A stretch of DNA of 64,000 nucleotides from Mycobacterium pseudokansasii (GTDB lineage: Bacteria; Actinomycetota; Actinomycetes; Mycobacteriales; Mycobacteriaceae). Below the pieces are notes generated by a model, which saw only the letters and a list, made by a program, of their open reading frames with translations, did no database searches and was not told the origin of the DNA. Numbering within the stretch: position 1 is the stretch's first letter; each line of letters begins with the position of its first letter. Below, one piece after another: positions 46,136 to 58,306 of this stretch. Location of the stretch: NCBI RefSeq assembly GCF_900566075.1, contig NZ_UPHU01000001.1, positions 3,100,001-3,164,000 on the forward strand, read 5' to 3'. The translations under genes and the position numbers were made by a program.

Positions 46136-48280
46136 TCAGGTGACCTCGGGAGCCGTCACGGCTCGCATCACGTCGGCCAAGGTCGCTGCCCTCTCGTCCG
46201 TGAAGATGTCCTCGAGCAGCACCTGCTTGCCGTCTGGACCGGTCAGTGGAACCCGCCAGTTGGGGTACTCATCGGTAGTGCCTGGCTGATTCTGCGTCCG
46301 CCGATCGCCGACCGCGTCGGTCAAAGCCACTCCCAACAGGCGTGACGGCGTTCGGCCGAGGTATCGATAGAAGGCAAACAGGGTCTGCTGCGGGTCGGCT
46401 TCGGCCCCGTCCGCTAACAGGCCGACCCGACGCAATTCCGCTATCCAGGCGTCCTGATCGGCCCGATGCGCCTCGAGTTCGGCTTCCACCGGCCGGGTCA
46501 ACAAACCGAGAGACTCGCGCAGCCGCACGTGGTCGCCGGCCAGATACCCGGCCGTCGGCGGCAGGTCGTGGGTGGTGACCGACGACAAGCAGTACTCGCG
46601 CCAGCGCTCGGCCGGCAGCGGACCGCCATTTCCGTCCCGATCCAGCTCGAACCAGAGAATCGAGGTGCCCAGCAGGCCGCGCAAGAATAGATAGTCGCGC
46701 ACCCACGGTTCGACGGTGCCGAGATCCTCCCCGACTACGACCGCCTCGGCCCGATGCGCTTCCAGCGCGACGATGCCGATCATCGCCTCGTGGTCGTATC
46801 GCACATACGTGCCATGAGTCGGCGCCGCTCCCGCTGGGATCCACCACAGCCGGAACAGCCCGATGATGTGGTCGATCCGGACTCCGCCCGCGTGCCGCAG
46901 CACAGCCCGGATGAGGGCGCGAAACGGTTGATACTCCTGCTCATCGAGCCGGTCGGGTCGCCATGGCGGCTGAGACCAGTCCTGGCCAAGCTGATTGAAC
47001 TCATCCGGTGGCGCGCCGGCGGTCACGCCCAACGCCAGCACGTCCTGTAGCGCCCATGCGTCGGCACCGTCGGGGTGGACGCCCACGGCGAGGTCATGCA
47101 TGATGCCCAACGACATTCCGGCCCGGCTGGCCCCGGACTGCGCCGCGGCGAGCTGTTCGTCGAGCTGCCATTGCAGCCACCGGTGGAAATCGACCGCGAC
47201 GGCGTGTTTGTCGACGAAACGGGCAACACCGGGGGCATCGGGGTGCTGCAGCGACTTCGGCCATCGATGCCAGTCACCGCCGTACTTTTCGGCAAGCGCG
47301 CACCAGGTGGCGAAGTCGTCCAGGGCGCGGCCCTCCCGGGACCGGAACGCCGCATAGGCCAACTCGCGTCCTGCCGATCTCGGCACCCGGTGGATCAGCT
47401 CGAGAGCCTTGCGCTTGGCCCGCCACGCGCTGTCCCGGTCGATGGTGTCGCACCGGTCCGAGCGCTGCTGCACCTCGGTGCGCAGTTGCCGGACTCGGCT
47501 GCGCTTGGCCAGCTCGGCGAACTCCGGAATGGCCTCCACCCTCAGGTAGAGAGGGTTGAAGTAGCGCCGCGAGGTCGGCAGGTACGGCGACGGCTCCATG
47601 GGTGTTGTGGGTGCCGCCGCGTGCAACGGGTTGACCAGGACATAGTCGGCGCCGTGCCGGTAAGCCGACCACAGCGCCAGTTCAGCCAGGTCGGTGAGAT
47701 CGCCGATACCCCACGACCGTCGGGACCGCACGCTGTAGAGCTGGGTGGCCAGGCCCCAGGCCCGACGATTGCCGAGCTTTTCCGGCAGCCCGACCCAGTC
47801 CGGCGTGACGATGAGCGCGGTGCCGGTCTCGTCGTCGCCGGAGCGCAGCTGCACGCGGTGATACCCGAGCGGTAGGTCGGCGGGCAGCACAAAGCTCGCT
47901 TCGCCGATCCAGCGTCCGTCCAGCTCGAACGGCGGGGTGAAGTTGTCGGTCTGCTGCACCCCGCCGCGTAGCGTGCCGTCCTCGAGGCGCAACCACACGT
48001 CGGCGGGCGCACCGTGAGTGACGTGCACCCAGAACCGCGTCGCCGCACCAGCGCGCGCCACGATGGTCGCCGGCAGCGAACGGGCCCAGTACGACCGGAG
48101 TTGTTCGGTCAGTGCCGCGTTGCGCTCCTCCTCGGTTCGCGCGGCAACGCCGAACGCGGCCAGCACGGCCACCAGTGTGTCCGCGCAGACACGCACGTCG
48201 TGGCCGGTCCAGTCCTGATATTCGGTGGCGATACCGAGTCGGCGGGCAAGTTCGACCAACGACGGCGCGAGCTCAGTCAT
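46136..48280 (-). CDS. malQ: 4-alpha-glucanotransferase (amylomaltase); Rv1781c
   Basis: A GH77 enzyme of about 714 residues that disproportionates maltodextrins. Catalytic segments are VRIDHIIGLFRLWWIP (nucleophile Asp), VVVGEDLGTVEPWVRDYL (acid/base Glu) and SVTTHDLPPTAGYLAG (third carboxylate). The N terminus MTELAPSLVELARR matches what I recall of the M. tuberculosis protein, so ATG 48280 is chosen; ATG 48289 would add three residues. It sits immediately before the ESX-5 locus on the opposite strand, as in H37Rv. Confidence 0.93.
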   Translation of the reverse strand: MTELAPSLVELARRLGIATEYQDWTGHDVRVCADTLVAVLAAFGVAARTEEERNAALTEQLRSYWARSLPATIVARAGAATRFWVHVTHGAPADVWLRLEDGTLRGGVQQTDNFTPPFELDGRWIGEASFVLPADLPLGYHRVQLRSGDDETGTALIVTPDWVGLPEKLGNRRAWGLATQLYSVRSRRSWGIGDLTDLAELALWSAYRHGADYVLVNPLHAAAPTTPMEPSPYLPTSRRYFNPLYLRVEAIPEFAELAKRSRVRQLRTEVQQRSDRCDTIDRDSAWRAKRKALELIHRVPRSAGRELAYAAFRSREGRALDDFATWCALAEKYGGDWHRWPKSLQHPDAPGVARFVDKHAVAVDFHRWLQWQLDEQLAAAQSGASRAGMSLGIMHDLAVGVHPDGADAWALQDVLALGVTAGAPPDEFNQLGQDWSQPPWRPDRLDEQEYQPFRALIRAVLRHAGGVRIDHIIGLFRLWWIPAGAAPTHGTYVRYDHEAMIGIVALEAHRAEAVVVGEDLGTVEPWVRDYLFLRGLLGTSILWFELDRDGNGGPLPAERWREYCLSSVTTHDLPPTAGYLAGDHVRLRESLGLLTRPVEAELEAHRADQDAWIAELRRVGLLADGAEADPQQTLFAFYRYLGRTPSRLLGVALTDAVGDRRTQNQPGTTDEYPNWRVPLTGPDGKQVLLEDIFTDERAATLADVMRAVTAPEVT

Positions 48281-48600
48281 GGCGCCCATCTTGCGTCCAA
48301 CATCGCTGCGCGCGGACGGCGGGGCGGTCTGGCTTGTCCGGTTCGCCGCGGGCTCACCGCACCGCGCGTTTACTTCCCAGCTCAGAGACGTTAAACCGGC
48401 CGCAACATTTCCGCGCGCCGAGACGGCGATTGGTCGCTACGATGCAATGAAGACACGACGAATCCTTGGGGGATCTAGTGCGGTAAGGGCCGTATGGCGC
48501 CGTCCTTTCGGGTGCCCTACGGTTATCGATGTCGTCAGCATTTCTCCACATATTTGGGCCAATATCCAGGCGTTCTGAACAGACCGGAAGGTGATCTAGC
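48281..48600. other. Divergent malQ/eccB5 intergenic region
   Basis: About 310 bases. It must hold the promoters for malQ and for the ESX-5 core operon. Visible elements are an AT-richer stretch at 48530-48560 and a ribosome site GGAAGGTGATC before GTG 48601. I cannot assign -10/-35 boxes. Confidence 0.4.
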
Positions 48601-50121
48601 GTGGCTGAAGAGAGCCGCGGGCAGCGGGGGTCGGGGTACGGCCTTGGATTGTCCACGCGGACCCAGGTAACGGGTTATCAGTTCCTGGCGCGCCGAACCG
48701 CGATGGCATTGACCCGCTGGCGGGTGCGCATGGAGATCGAACCCGGCCGGCGGCAGACGCTGGCGGTGGTGGCATCGGTGTCTGCGGCCCTGGTGATCTG
48801 CCTGGGCGCGTTGCTGTGGTCGTTCATCAGCCCGTCGGGCCAGTTGAACGAGTCGCCGATCATCGCCGACCGGGATTCCGGCGCGCTCTTCGTCCGGGTC
48901 GGGGACCGGTTGTATCCTGCGCTGAACTTGGCATCGGCACGGTTGATCACCGGGCGGCCGGACAACCCGCATCTGGTTAAGGGAAGCCAGATCGCCAGCC
49001 AACCGCACGGCCCGCTGGTGGGCATCCCCGGCGCGCCGAATCAGTTCTACCCGAAGAGTCCGCCGGCGTCGTCGTGGCTGGTCTGTGACACCGTGTCCAC
49101 CTCGTCGAGCCTCGGGTCGTCGCAAGGGGTCTCCGTCACCGTCATTGACGGCACTCCCGATCTCAGCAGCCACCGGCGGGTATTGAAGGGTTCCGATGCC
49201 GTGGTGCTCAGCTATGGCGGAGACGCGTGGGTCATCCGCGAGGGGCGCCGGTCCCGCATCGACGCCACCAACCGGTCGGTGCTGCTGCCGCTGGGGTTGA
49301 CGCCGGAACAGGTCAGTCAGGCCCGACCGATGAGCCATGCGCTCTACGACGCCCTGCCGGTGGGGCCCGAGCTGCTGGTGCCCGAAGTACCCAACGCGGG
49401 TGCTCCGGCGACTTTCCCCGGTGCTCCCGGTCCGGTGGGCACGGTGCTCGTCACGCCGCAAATCAGTGGGCCGCAACAGTATTCGCTGGTCTTGGCCGAC
49501 GGCGTGCAGACCCTGCCGCCCTTGGTGGCCCAGATCATGCAGAACGCCGGACGGCCGGGGAATACCAAGCCGGTGACGGTGGAACCCTCGGCGTTGGCCA
49601 AGATGCCGGTGGTCAACAGGATAGATCTGTCCGCCTACCCGGATGAACCGCTCAATGTGCTGGACATCCGGGAAAATCCGTCGACGTGCTGGTGGTGGGA
49701 ACGGACCAGGGGTGAGAACCGGGCCCGCGTCAAGGTGATCTCCGGGCCTACCATCCCGGTCGCGACCCATGAAATGCACAAGGTGGTTGACCTGGTGAAG
49801 GCCGACATGAGCGGCCGTGAAGCTGACCACGTCTATTTCGGACCCGACTATGCCAACTTCGTCGCTGTCACCGGCAACAACCCCGCCGCTCAGACCACCG
49901 AATCGCTGTGGTGGCTCACCGACGCGGGCGCGCGGTTCGGGGTGGAGGACACCAAGGAAGCCCGCGAGGCGTTGGGTCTGAGCCTGGCCCCGAGCATGGC
50001 CCCGTGGGTGGCGCTGCGGCTGCTGCCGCAGGGGCCCACGCTGTCTCGAGCCGATGCGCTGGTCGAACACGACACCTTACCCATGGACATGACCCCCGCA
50101 GAATTGGTGGTACCCAAGTGA
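48601..50121 (+). CDS. eccB5: ESX-5 conserved component EccB5
   Basis: A 506-residue protein, the same length as M. tuberculosis EccB5 by memory. A cytosolic N terminus (TRTQVTGYQFLARRTAMALTRW), one membrane helix (about residues 55-80: LAVVASVSAALVICLGALLWSF) and a long periplasmic repeat domain follow, with conserved Cys in LVCDTVS and NPSTCWWW that form a disulfide in EccB proteins. It is part of the inner-membrane ESX-5 complex with EccC5, EccD5 and EccE5. GTG 48601. The stop overlaps the GTG of eccC5 (GTGA). Confidence 0.97.
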   Translation: MAEESRGQRGSGYGLGLSTRTQVTGYQFLARRTAMALTRWRVRMEIEPGRRQTLAVVASVSAALVICLGALLWSFISPSGQLNESPIIADRDSGALFVRVGDRLYPALNLASARLITGRPDNPHLVKGSQIASQPHGPLVGIPGAPNQFYPKSPPASSWLVCDTVSTSSSLGSSQGVSVTVIDGTPDLSSHRRVLKGSDAVVLSYGGDAWVIREGRRSRIDATNRSVLLPLGLTPEQVSQARPMSHALYDALPVGPELLVPEVPNAGAPATFPGAPGPVGTVLVTPQISGPQQYSLVLADGVQTLPPLVAQIMQNAGRPGNTKPVTVEPSALAKMPVVNRIDLSAYPDEPLNVLDIRENPSTCWWWERTRGENRARVKVISGPTIPVATHEMHKVVDLVKADMSGREADHVYFGPDYANFVAVTGNNPAAQTTESLWWLTDAGARFGVEDTKEAREALGLSLAPSMAPWVALRLLPQGPTLSRADALVEHDTLPMDMTPAELVVPK

Positions 50122-53100
50122 AACGTGGTTTTGCCCGGCCGACCGCGGAAAAGCCGCCGGTGATCAAGCCGGAGAACATCGTCCTGCCGACACCGCTGAG
50201 CATTCCGCCGCCGGAGGGCAAGCCCTGGTGGCTGATCGTGGTGGGCGTCGTCGTGATCGGCCTGCTGGGCGGCATGGTCGCGATGACGTTCGCCAGCGGG
50301 TCACGCGTGTTCGGCGGCGCCGGCGCCATCTTCCCGATCTTCATGGTCGGCGGGATGATGATGATGATGTTCGGCGGCCGATTCGGCGGCCAGCAGCAGA
50401 TGAGCCGTCCCAAGCTGGACGCGATGCGCGCTCAGTTCATGTTGATGCTGGACATGCTGCGCGAGACGGCCCAGGAGTCGGCCGACAGCATGGACTCCAA
50501 CTACCGGTGGTTCCACCCGGCGCCCACCACACTGGCGGCAGCAGTGGGGTCGCCCCGGATGTGGGAGCGCAAGCCCGACGGCAAAGACCTCAACTTCGGC
50601 GTGGTGCGCGTCGGCGTGGGCATGACGCGCCCGGAGGTGACCTGGGGCGAGCCGCAGAATATGCCGACCGACATCGAGCTCGAGCCGGTGACCGGTAAGG
50701 CGCTTCAGGAGTTCGGGCGCTATCAAAGCGTCGTCTACAACCTGCCCAAGATGGTTTCGCTGCTGGTTGAGCCCTGGTATGCGCTCGTCGGGACCCGTGA
50801 GCAGGTGCTGGGCCTGATGCGGGCGATCATCTGCCAGCTGACGTTCTCCCACGGACCGGACCATGTGCAGTTGATCGTGGTCAGTTCCGATCTGGACGAG
50901 TGGGACTGGGTGAAGTGGCTTCCGCACTTCGGTGACTCACGCCGTCATGATGCGGCCGGTAATGCGCGGATGGTCTACAGCTCGGTCCGCGAGTTCGCCG
51001 CCGAGCAAGCCGAATTGTTCGCCGGACGTGGGTCGTTCACGCCCCGGCACGCCAGCTCGTCGGCGCAGACGCCGACGCCGCACACCGTGATCATCGCCGA
51101 TGTCGACGACCCGCAGTGGGAGTACGTGATCAGCGCCGAAGGCGTGGACGGGGTGACGTTCTTCGATCTGACCGGCTCTTCGATGTGGACCGATGTCCCG
51201 GAGCGCAAGCTGGAATTCGACGAGAAGGGTGTGATCGAGGCGCTGCCGCGCGACCGCGATACCTGGATGGTGATCGACGACAAGGCCTGGTTCTTCGCGC
51301 TGAGCGACCAGATGAGCATCGCCGAGGCCGAAGAATTCTCCCAGAAGTTGGCGCAGTGGCGCCTCGCCGAGGCCTACGAGGAGATCGGTCAACGGGTGGC
51401 CCACATCGGGGCCCGAGACATCCTGTCCTACTACGGAATTGACGAACCGGGCAGCATCGACTTCGACTCGCTGTGGGGCAACCGCACCGACACGATGGGC
51501 CGGTCGCGATTGCGGGCGCCGTTCGGCATCCGCTCCGACAACGGCGAACTGCTGTTCTTGGACATGAAGTCGCTGGACGAAGGCGGCGACGGCCCGCACG
51601 GTGTCATGTCCGGGACGACCGGTTCGGGTAAGTCGACGCTGGTGCGGACCGTGATCGAGTCGTTGATGCTCGGCCATCCACCGGAGGAGCTGCAGTTCGT
51701 TTTGGCCGACCTCAAGGGTGGTTCGGCGGTCAAGCCGTTCGCCGGGGTGCCGCACGTGTCGCGCATCATCACCGACCTGGAGGAAGACCAGGCGTTGATG
51801 GAACGGTTCCTGGACGCGCTATGGGGCGAGATCGCCCGCCGTAAAGCAGTGTGCGACAACGCCGGGGTCGACGACGCCAAGGAGTACAACTCGGTGCGCA
51901 CCCGGATGCGGGCCCGAGGCCAGGACATGCCGCCGTTGCCGATGCTCGTGGTGGTCATCGACGAGTTCTACGAATGGTTCCGGATCATGCCGACCGCGGT
52001 CGATGTTCTGGACTCGATCGGCCGGCAGGGCCGTGCGTATTGGATCCACCTGATGATGGCGTCACAGACCATCGAGAGCCGGGCCGAAAAGCTCATGGAG
52101 AACATGGGTTATCGCTTGGTGCTGAAGGCGCGTACCGCCGGGGCGGCGCAGGCCGCCGGCGTGCCGAATGCGGTGAACCTGCCGGCACAGGCCGGTCTGG
52201 GTTATTTCCGCCGGAGCCTCGAGGACATCACCCGCTTCCAGGCCGAGTTCCTGTGGCGCGACTACTACGCCCCGGGCGGCACCATCGACGGCGACGAAGC
52301 GCCGGTTCTGGTGCACAACATCGACTACATCCGGCCGCAGCTATTCACCAACTCGTTCACGCCGCTGGAGGTGAGTGTGGGCGGGCCGCAAATCGAGGCG
52401 GTCGTCGCGCACGCCAACGGCGAGGTGATCGAGGGCGAGGGCGCCGACGCCGAGGAGGAAGAGGAAGGCGTGCGGACCCCCAAGGTCGGCACGGTGATCA
52501 TCGATCAGCTGCGCAAGATCAAGTTCGAGCCCTACCGGTTGTGGCAGCCGCCGCTGACCGTTCCGGTAGCCATCGATGAGCTGGTCAACCGATTCCTCGG
52601 CCACCCGTGGCAGAAGGACTACGGTTCGGCGCGGAATCTGGTGTTCCCGATCGGGATTATCGACCGCCCCTTCAAGCACGACCAGCCACCGTGGACGGTC
52701 GACACCTCGGGCCCCGGTGCCAACGTCTTAATCCTTGGCGCGGGCGGTTCGGGCAAGACCACCGCTCTGCAGACGCTGATCTGCTCGGCGGCGCTGACCC
52801 ATACTCCCGAGCAAGTTCAGTTCTACTGCTTGGCGTACAGCAGCACCGCACTGACAACGGTGGCGCGCTTCCCTCATGTGGGCGAGGTCGCCGGTCCCAC
52901 CGACCCCTATGGTGTGCGCCGGACAGTGGCCGAATTGCTGGCGTTGGTGCGCGAGCGCAAACGGAGCTTCCTCGAACACGGCATCGCGTCGATGGAGATG
53001 TTCCGCCGGCGCAAGTTCGGCGGAGAAGCCGGGCCGGTACCCAACGACGGGTTCGGCGATGTGTACCTGGTGATCGACAACTACCGGGCACTGGCCGAAG

Positions 53101-54287
53101 AAAACGAAGTACTGATCGAGCAGGTCAACCTGATCATCAACCAGGGCCCCTCGTTCGGGGTGCACGTGGTGGTCACCGCGGATCGCGAATCGGAGCTGCG
53201 GCCGCCGGTGCGCAGCGGTTTCGGTTCCCGGGTCGAACTGCGATTGGCCGCGGTGGAGGACGCCAAGCTGGTGCGTTCCCGCTTCGCCAAGGACGTTCCC
53301 GTCAAGCCCGGCCGCGGCATGGTTGCGGTCAACTATGTCCGGTTGGACAGCGACCCGCAGGCGGGTCTGCACACCCTGGTGGCTCGGCCGGCGCTGGGCA
53401 GTACGCCCGACAACGTCTTCGAGTCCGACAGTGTGGTCGCGGCGGTAAGCCGGCTGACAACCGCCCAAGCCCCGCCGGTACGCCGGCTGCCGGCGCGATT
53501 CGGCGTGGAACAGGTGCGCGAGCTGGCCGCACGCGACACCCGTCAAGGTGTGGGTGTCGGCGGAATCGCCTGGGCGATATCGGAATTGGATCTGCAGCCG
53601 GTCTACCTCAACTTTGCCGAGAACTCGCACCTGATGGTGACCGGTCGGCGCGAATGTGGGCGCACGACGACGCTGGCCACGATCATGTCCGAAATCGGGC
53701 GGCTCTACGCGCCGGGCGCCAGCAGCGCACCGCCGCCTCCGCCCGGACGGCCCTCCGCGCAGGTATGGCTGGTCGACCCGCGCCGTCAGCTGCTGACGGC
53801 GCTGGGTTCGGATTATGTGGAGAAGTTCGCCTACAACCTCGACGGTGTCGTCGCGATGATGGGTGAGCTGTCGGCGGCCCTGGCCGGCCGTGAGCCGCCG
53901 CCGGGTTTGTCCGCCGAGGAACTGTTGTCGCGGTCGTGGTGGAGCGGGCCGGAGATCTTCTTGATCGTCGACGACATCCAGCAGCTGCCGCCGGGCTTCG
54001 ATTCCCCGTTGCACAAGGTCGTTCCGTTCGTCAACCGGGCTGCCGACGTCGGCTTGCACGTGATCGTCACCCGGACCTTCGGTGGCTGGTCTTCGGCAGG
54101 CAGCGACCCGATGTTGCGGGCGCTGCACCAGGCCAATGCACCACTGCTGGTGATGGACGCCGATCCGGACGAGGGCTTCATCCGCGGCAAGATGAAGGGG
54201 GGTCCGCTGCCACGTGGCCGAGGCCTGCTGATGGCCGAGGACACCGGGGTGTTCGTTCAGGTCGCTGCCACCGAGTGGCGGAGGTAA
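50118..54287 (+). CDS. eccC5: ESX-5 FtsK/SpoIIIE-type ATPase EccC5
   Basis: A 1389-residue motor and substrate receptor of ESX-5, read as one intact gene (in H37Rv annotation it was split as Rv1783/Rv1784). Two membrane helices occupy about residues 37-58 and 66-86. Three ATPase domains follow: Walker A GTTGSGKST at 499-507 (Lys505), GAGGSGKTT at 874-882 (Lys880), and a degenerate GRRECGRTTT at 1176-1185 with Arg in place of Lys. Walker B segments are MLVVVIDEFYEWF and DVYLVIDNYRAL. The third domain would bind EsxN-type signals. GTG 50118 replaces the longer frame; MKRGFARPT is the known N terminus. Confidence 0.97.
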   Translation: MKRGFARPTAEKPPVIKPENIVLPTPLSIPPPEGKPWWLIVVGVVVIGLLGGMVAMTFASGSRVFGGAGAIFPIFMVGGMMMMMFGGRFGGQQQMSRPKLDAMRAQFMLMLDMLRETAQESADSMDSNYRWFHPAPTTLAAAVGSPRMWERKPDGKDLNFGVVRVGVGMTRPEVTWGEPQNMPTDIELEPVTGKALQEFGRYQSVVYNLPKMVSLLVEPWYALVGTREQVLGLMRAIICQLTFSHGPDHVQLIVVSSDLDEWDWVKWLPHFGDSRRHDAAGNARMVYSSVREFAAEQAELFAGRGSFTPRHASSSAQTPTPHTVIIADVDDPQWEYVISAEGVDGVTFFDLTGSSMWTDVPERKLEFDEKGVIEALPRDRDTWMVIDDKAWFFALSDQMSIAEAEEFSQKLAQWRLAEAYEEIGQRVAHIGARDILSYYGIDEPGSIDFDSLWGNRTDTMGRSRLRAPFGIRSDNGELLFLDMKSLDEGGDGPHGVMSGTTGSGKSTLVRTVIESLMLGHPPEELQFVLADLKGGSAVKPFAGVPHVSRIITDLEEDQALMERFLDALWGEIARRKAVCDNAGVDDAKEYNSVRTRMRARGQDMPPLPMLVVVIDEFYEWFRIMPTAVDVLDSIGRQGRAYWIHLMMASQTIESRAEKLMENMGYRLVLKARTAGAAQAAGVPNAVNLPAQAGLGYFRRSLEDITRFQAEFLWRDYYAPGGTIDGDEAPVLVHNIDYIRPQLFTNSFTPLEVSVGGPQIEAVVAHANGEVIEGEGADAEEEEEGVRTPKVGTVIIDQLRKIKFEPYRLWQPPLTVPVAIDELVNRFLGHPWQKDYGSARNLVFPIGIIDRPFKHDQPPWTVDTSGPGANVLILGAGGSGKTTALQTLICSAALTHTPEQVQFYCLAYSSTALTTVARFPHVGEVAGPTDPYGVRRTVAELLALVRERKRSFLEHGIASMEMFRRRKFGGEAGPVPNDGFGDVYLVIDNYRALAEENEVLIEQVNLIINQGPSFGVHVVVTADRESELRPPVRSGFGSRVELRLAAVEDAKLVRSRFAKDVPVKPGRGMVAVNYVRLDSDPQAGLHTLVARPALGSTPDNVFESDSVVAAVSRLTTAQAPPVRRLPARFGVEQVRELAARDTRQGVGVGGIAWAISELDLQPVYLNFAENSHLMVTGRRECGRTTTLATIMSEIGRLYAPGASSAPPPPPGRPSAQVWLVDPRRQLLTALGSDYVEKFAYNLDGVVAMMGELSAALAGREPPPGLSAEELLSRSWWSGPEIFLIVDDIQQLPPGFDSPLHKVVPFVNRAADVGLHVIVTRTFGGWSSAGSDPMLRALHQANAPLLVMDADPDEGFIRGKMKGGPLPRGRGLLMAEDTGVFVQVAATEWRR

Positions 54288-54318
54288 GACCGTCAGCGCT
54301 GCGTAGGGCTGAGCTCAG

Positions 54319-55533
<1,215 letters not shown>

Positions 55534-55651
55534 TCACGGCCTTCGAGGCAGCCGGGCCCCGGTGACACAGCCCAATATCGCACGCGTGGCAAACACGCAC
55601 CAATCCGACGGTATGAGCACGGCCCTGGCCGATGACAATGTGCTCGGCTAG

Positions 55652-55918
<267 letters not shown>

Positions 55919-56542
55919 TCACGCCGCGTCCAAGACACTTCATAGATTCATAGGTCCGTAGCCGTACGCGACCGGGGTGTGCTCAGGAAACTCATACGTG
56001 GCGGCGCGCAACGTCTAGTGGGTAATTCTGGTTTCCCAACGCCCATGACCCCTGTTTGCGCAGGTCACCCGGGCGCAACTGAACTCGCGGTTTAACGACA
56101 GCTTAACAATGGTTTGCGGGGAATGAATTGTTGGCGTCCGCGCCCGGGGGACGCCGTTCGGCAACCTAAAGTGTTTTATGTGCAACAGGTTCATAACAAA
56201 CGAATTGCTGGTTGGCGATGCTAAAATCTTGGACTTTTCGGGGTCGAGGGGGCATCCCGTTGCAGGCCGTACCGACGGAAGCGGCGGCCGTAACGGCCGC
56301 GGATGGATCCGGTGTCGGCTGCGCGATGACTGCCGGTAACGAGTTGACTCACCGGACGGCGAGGGCGAGCCACCGATGACCATCGGCAGCCAATGCATCC
56401 CCCGGTATGGGCAGGCGTATGGGCAGGGGTGGGGTAAGCACTGCTGGCCCGTGGCGAGTTCGCAATCAGGGTGACAGCGTAGCCGCGACCGGCTCGGCTG
56501 CCGCGATCGCGGTCGGCCAAGCAGGGGCTAAGGAGGGGTGGG
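55919..56542. other. Intergenic region upstream of the ESX-5 PPE genes
   Basis: About 620 bases without a credible gene. It contains a direct repeat TTTAAC/CTTAAC (around 56091-56106), an AT-rich segment at about 56120-56215, and GTATGGGCAGG repeated around 56405-56427. Regulators such as EspR or PhoP may bind here, but no consensus can be asserted. Confidence 0.4.
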
Positions 56543-57757
56543 TTGTTGGACTTCGGGGCGTTACCGCCGGAGATCAATTCGGGACGAATGTATGCCGGCC
56601 CGGGATCGGGCCCGATGATGGCTGCCGCGGCGGGCTGGGACGGGCTGGCCGCAGAATTGAGCACGGCGGCGGCCGGCTACGGCTCGGTGATCACCGAACT
56701 GACCAGCTCACCGTGGGTAGGGCCGGCGTCCGCATCGATGCTGGCCGCGGCCGCACCGTATGTGGCCTGGTTGAACGCCACCGCCGAGCAGGCCGAGCAA
56801 GCGGGCATGCAAGCCCGCGCAGCCGCGACAGCCTATGAGGCCGCCTTCGCGATGACGGTGCCGCCTGCGGTGATCGCGGCCAACCGGGCGTTGTTGCTCA
56901 CCTTGATCGCAACCAACTTTTTCGGACAGAACACGCCGGCTATCGCGGCCACCGAGGCCCACTACGCCGAGATGTGGGCCCAAGACGCCGCCGCGATGTA
57001 TGGCTATGCCGCCTCCTCGGCGACCGCTTCACAGTTGACGCCGTTCCAGCCGCCCCCGACCACCATCCAATCCGACGCAGCGGCCGGGCAGGCCGCCGCG
57101 GTCGGGCAGGCCCTGGCGGCATCGGCAGCCAACTCCGCGCCGACCGTTCTTCCGACCATGTCGATGACTGCGCTCCCGGGCAGCCTGACGTCGCCGCTAT
57201 CCACACCGATCACGGGCATCGACGCGATACTGACCCAACTGGGTTTCTCACTGACCCCCTCGTCACTGGCGGTTCCCCCCTGGGTCGTCGGACCCACGGG
57301 ACTGCTCGCCACCCTGTTCGGGAATTCGACAAATATTTGGAACTCGGTCACCAATTACCCATATTTCGCACTGGGGTCGGTCAATTCGCTGATCGCGTGG
57401 GGCGGTGGGCTGTTACCGGGTGCCCCGGCGCCAAATCCCGCGCTTGGTGGAGCGCTGGCGCCGCCGGGAGCCGTGGGTGGTTCCTGGGGTGCCCCGGCGG
57501 CCGGTCTTGGCAAGGCCGGGACCGTCGGCCGGTTGTCGGTCCCACCGACCTGGGTGGCCATCACGGCCTCAGAAGTAAGTCCATTGTCCGGCGAACCCGC
57601 AACCATCAGCGCCCTCGACGCCACCGCGACCAACGCCGGAACATCGGGATTAATGCGCGGAATACCCCTGACCGGCGCCGGCCGGCGCACCCCCGGCTAC
57701 GTCAACAAATACGGCTTCCGCCACAACGTGCTCGCCCGCCCACTGCCGGCCGGGTAA
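56543..57757 (+). CDS. PPE protein (PPE25-like)
   Basis: A 404-residue PPE protein of the ESX-5 locus, with [19 protein letters not shown], WxG in SSPWVGPAS, and [32 protein letters not shown]. The C-terminal half is Ala/Pro-rich and ends [21 protein letters not shown], the PPE-SVP type ending; SVPPTWV is present in [11 protein letters not shown]. No ATG is available: start is one of two adjacent TTG codons at 56543 and 56546, with AGGAGG (56531-56536) six or nine bases upstream. It pairs with the PE protein at 57996 and is chaperoned by EspG5. Confidence 0.9.
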   Translation: MLDFGALPPEINSGRMYAGPGSGPMMAAAAGWDGLAAELSTAAAGYGSVITELTSSPWVGPASASMLAAAAPYVAWLNATAEQAEQAGMQARAAATAYEAAFAMTVPPAVIAANRALLLTLIATNFFGQNTPAIAATEAHYAEMWAQDAAAMYGYAASSATASQLTPFQPPPTTIQSDAAAGQAAAVGQALAASAANSAPTVLPTMSMTALPGSLTSPLSTPITGIDAILTQLGFSLTPSSLAVPPWVVGPTGLLATLFGNSTNIWNSVTNYPYFALGSVNSLIAWGGGLLPGAPAPNPALGGALAPPGAVGGSWGAPAAGLGKAGTVGRLSVPPTWVAITASEVSPLSGEPATISALDATATNAGTSGLMRGIPLTGAGRRTPGYVNKYGFRHNVLARPLPAG

Positions 57758-57995
57758 CTCGTGAGCATGCCGATTCAGCCAGTCCGAGCAACACAAATGG
57801 AGGCCACAAACCGCATAGATGCTGACGCAAACACCAACTGCAGATTAATGCTCGATAGCAATCAGTGAACAGTAGCGGTCCAGGAATGAATAGTTGGCAT
57901 CGGAACCATGCCGAGCCATCACGGCCAAGTAACGTGATCACGGGATGGGGTGCCCTGAAGCCGTTGAGGCACAGGGTTATTCGAGGAGGAAACTG

Positions 57996-58295
57996 ATGTC
58001 GTTTGTGACGACACAGCCACAAGCATTGTCGGCTGTTGCCGCCACCCCACAAGGCGTCGGCCCGGCACTGAACGCTCACAACGCCGCCGCGGCGATCCTC
58101 ACAACCGGGGCCGTTCCAGCGGCAGCTGATGAGGTGCCAGCGCTGACCGCGGCACAGTTCGCCGCGCATGCCCAGATGTACCAGATCGCATCCGCGCAGG
58201 CGGTAGCCATCCACGAGATGTTCGTCAAGACCTTGGGTGTCAGCGCCGCCTCGTATGCGGCCACCGAGGCGGCGAACGTAGTCGCGAGCAGATAA
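57996..58295 (+). CDS. PE protein (PE18-like)
   Basis: A 99-residue PE protein, the length I recall for PE18. [14 protein letters not shown], helix-turn-helix core with FAAHAQMYQ, and YxxxE secretion motif in [14 protein letters not shown] precedes ATG 57996. It would form a helical bundle with the PPE partner downstream (58307), 11 bases later, and be exported by ESX-5. Confidence 0.92.
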   Translation: MSFVTTQPQALSAVAATPQGVGPALNAHNAAAAILTTGAVPAAADEVPALTAAQFAAHAQMYQIASAQAVAIHEMFVKTLGVSAASYAATEAANVVASR

Positions 58296-58306
58296 GGGTC
58301 AAACAA

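Noticed and set aside
49908..50117. N-terminal extension of EccC5
   Set aside because: It overlaps eccB5; GTG 50118 gives the known N terminus MKRGFARPT.
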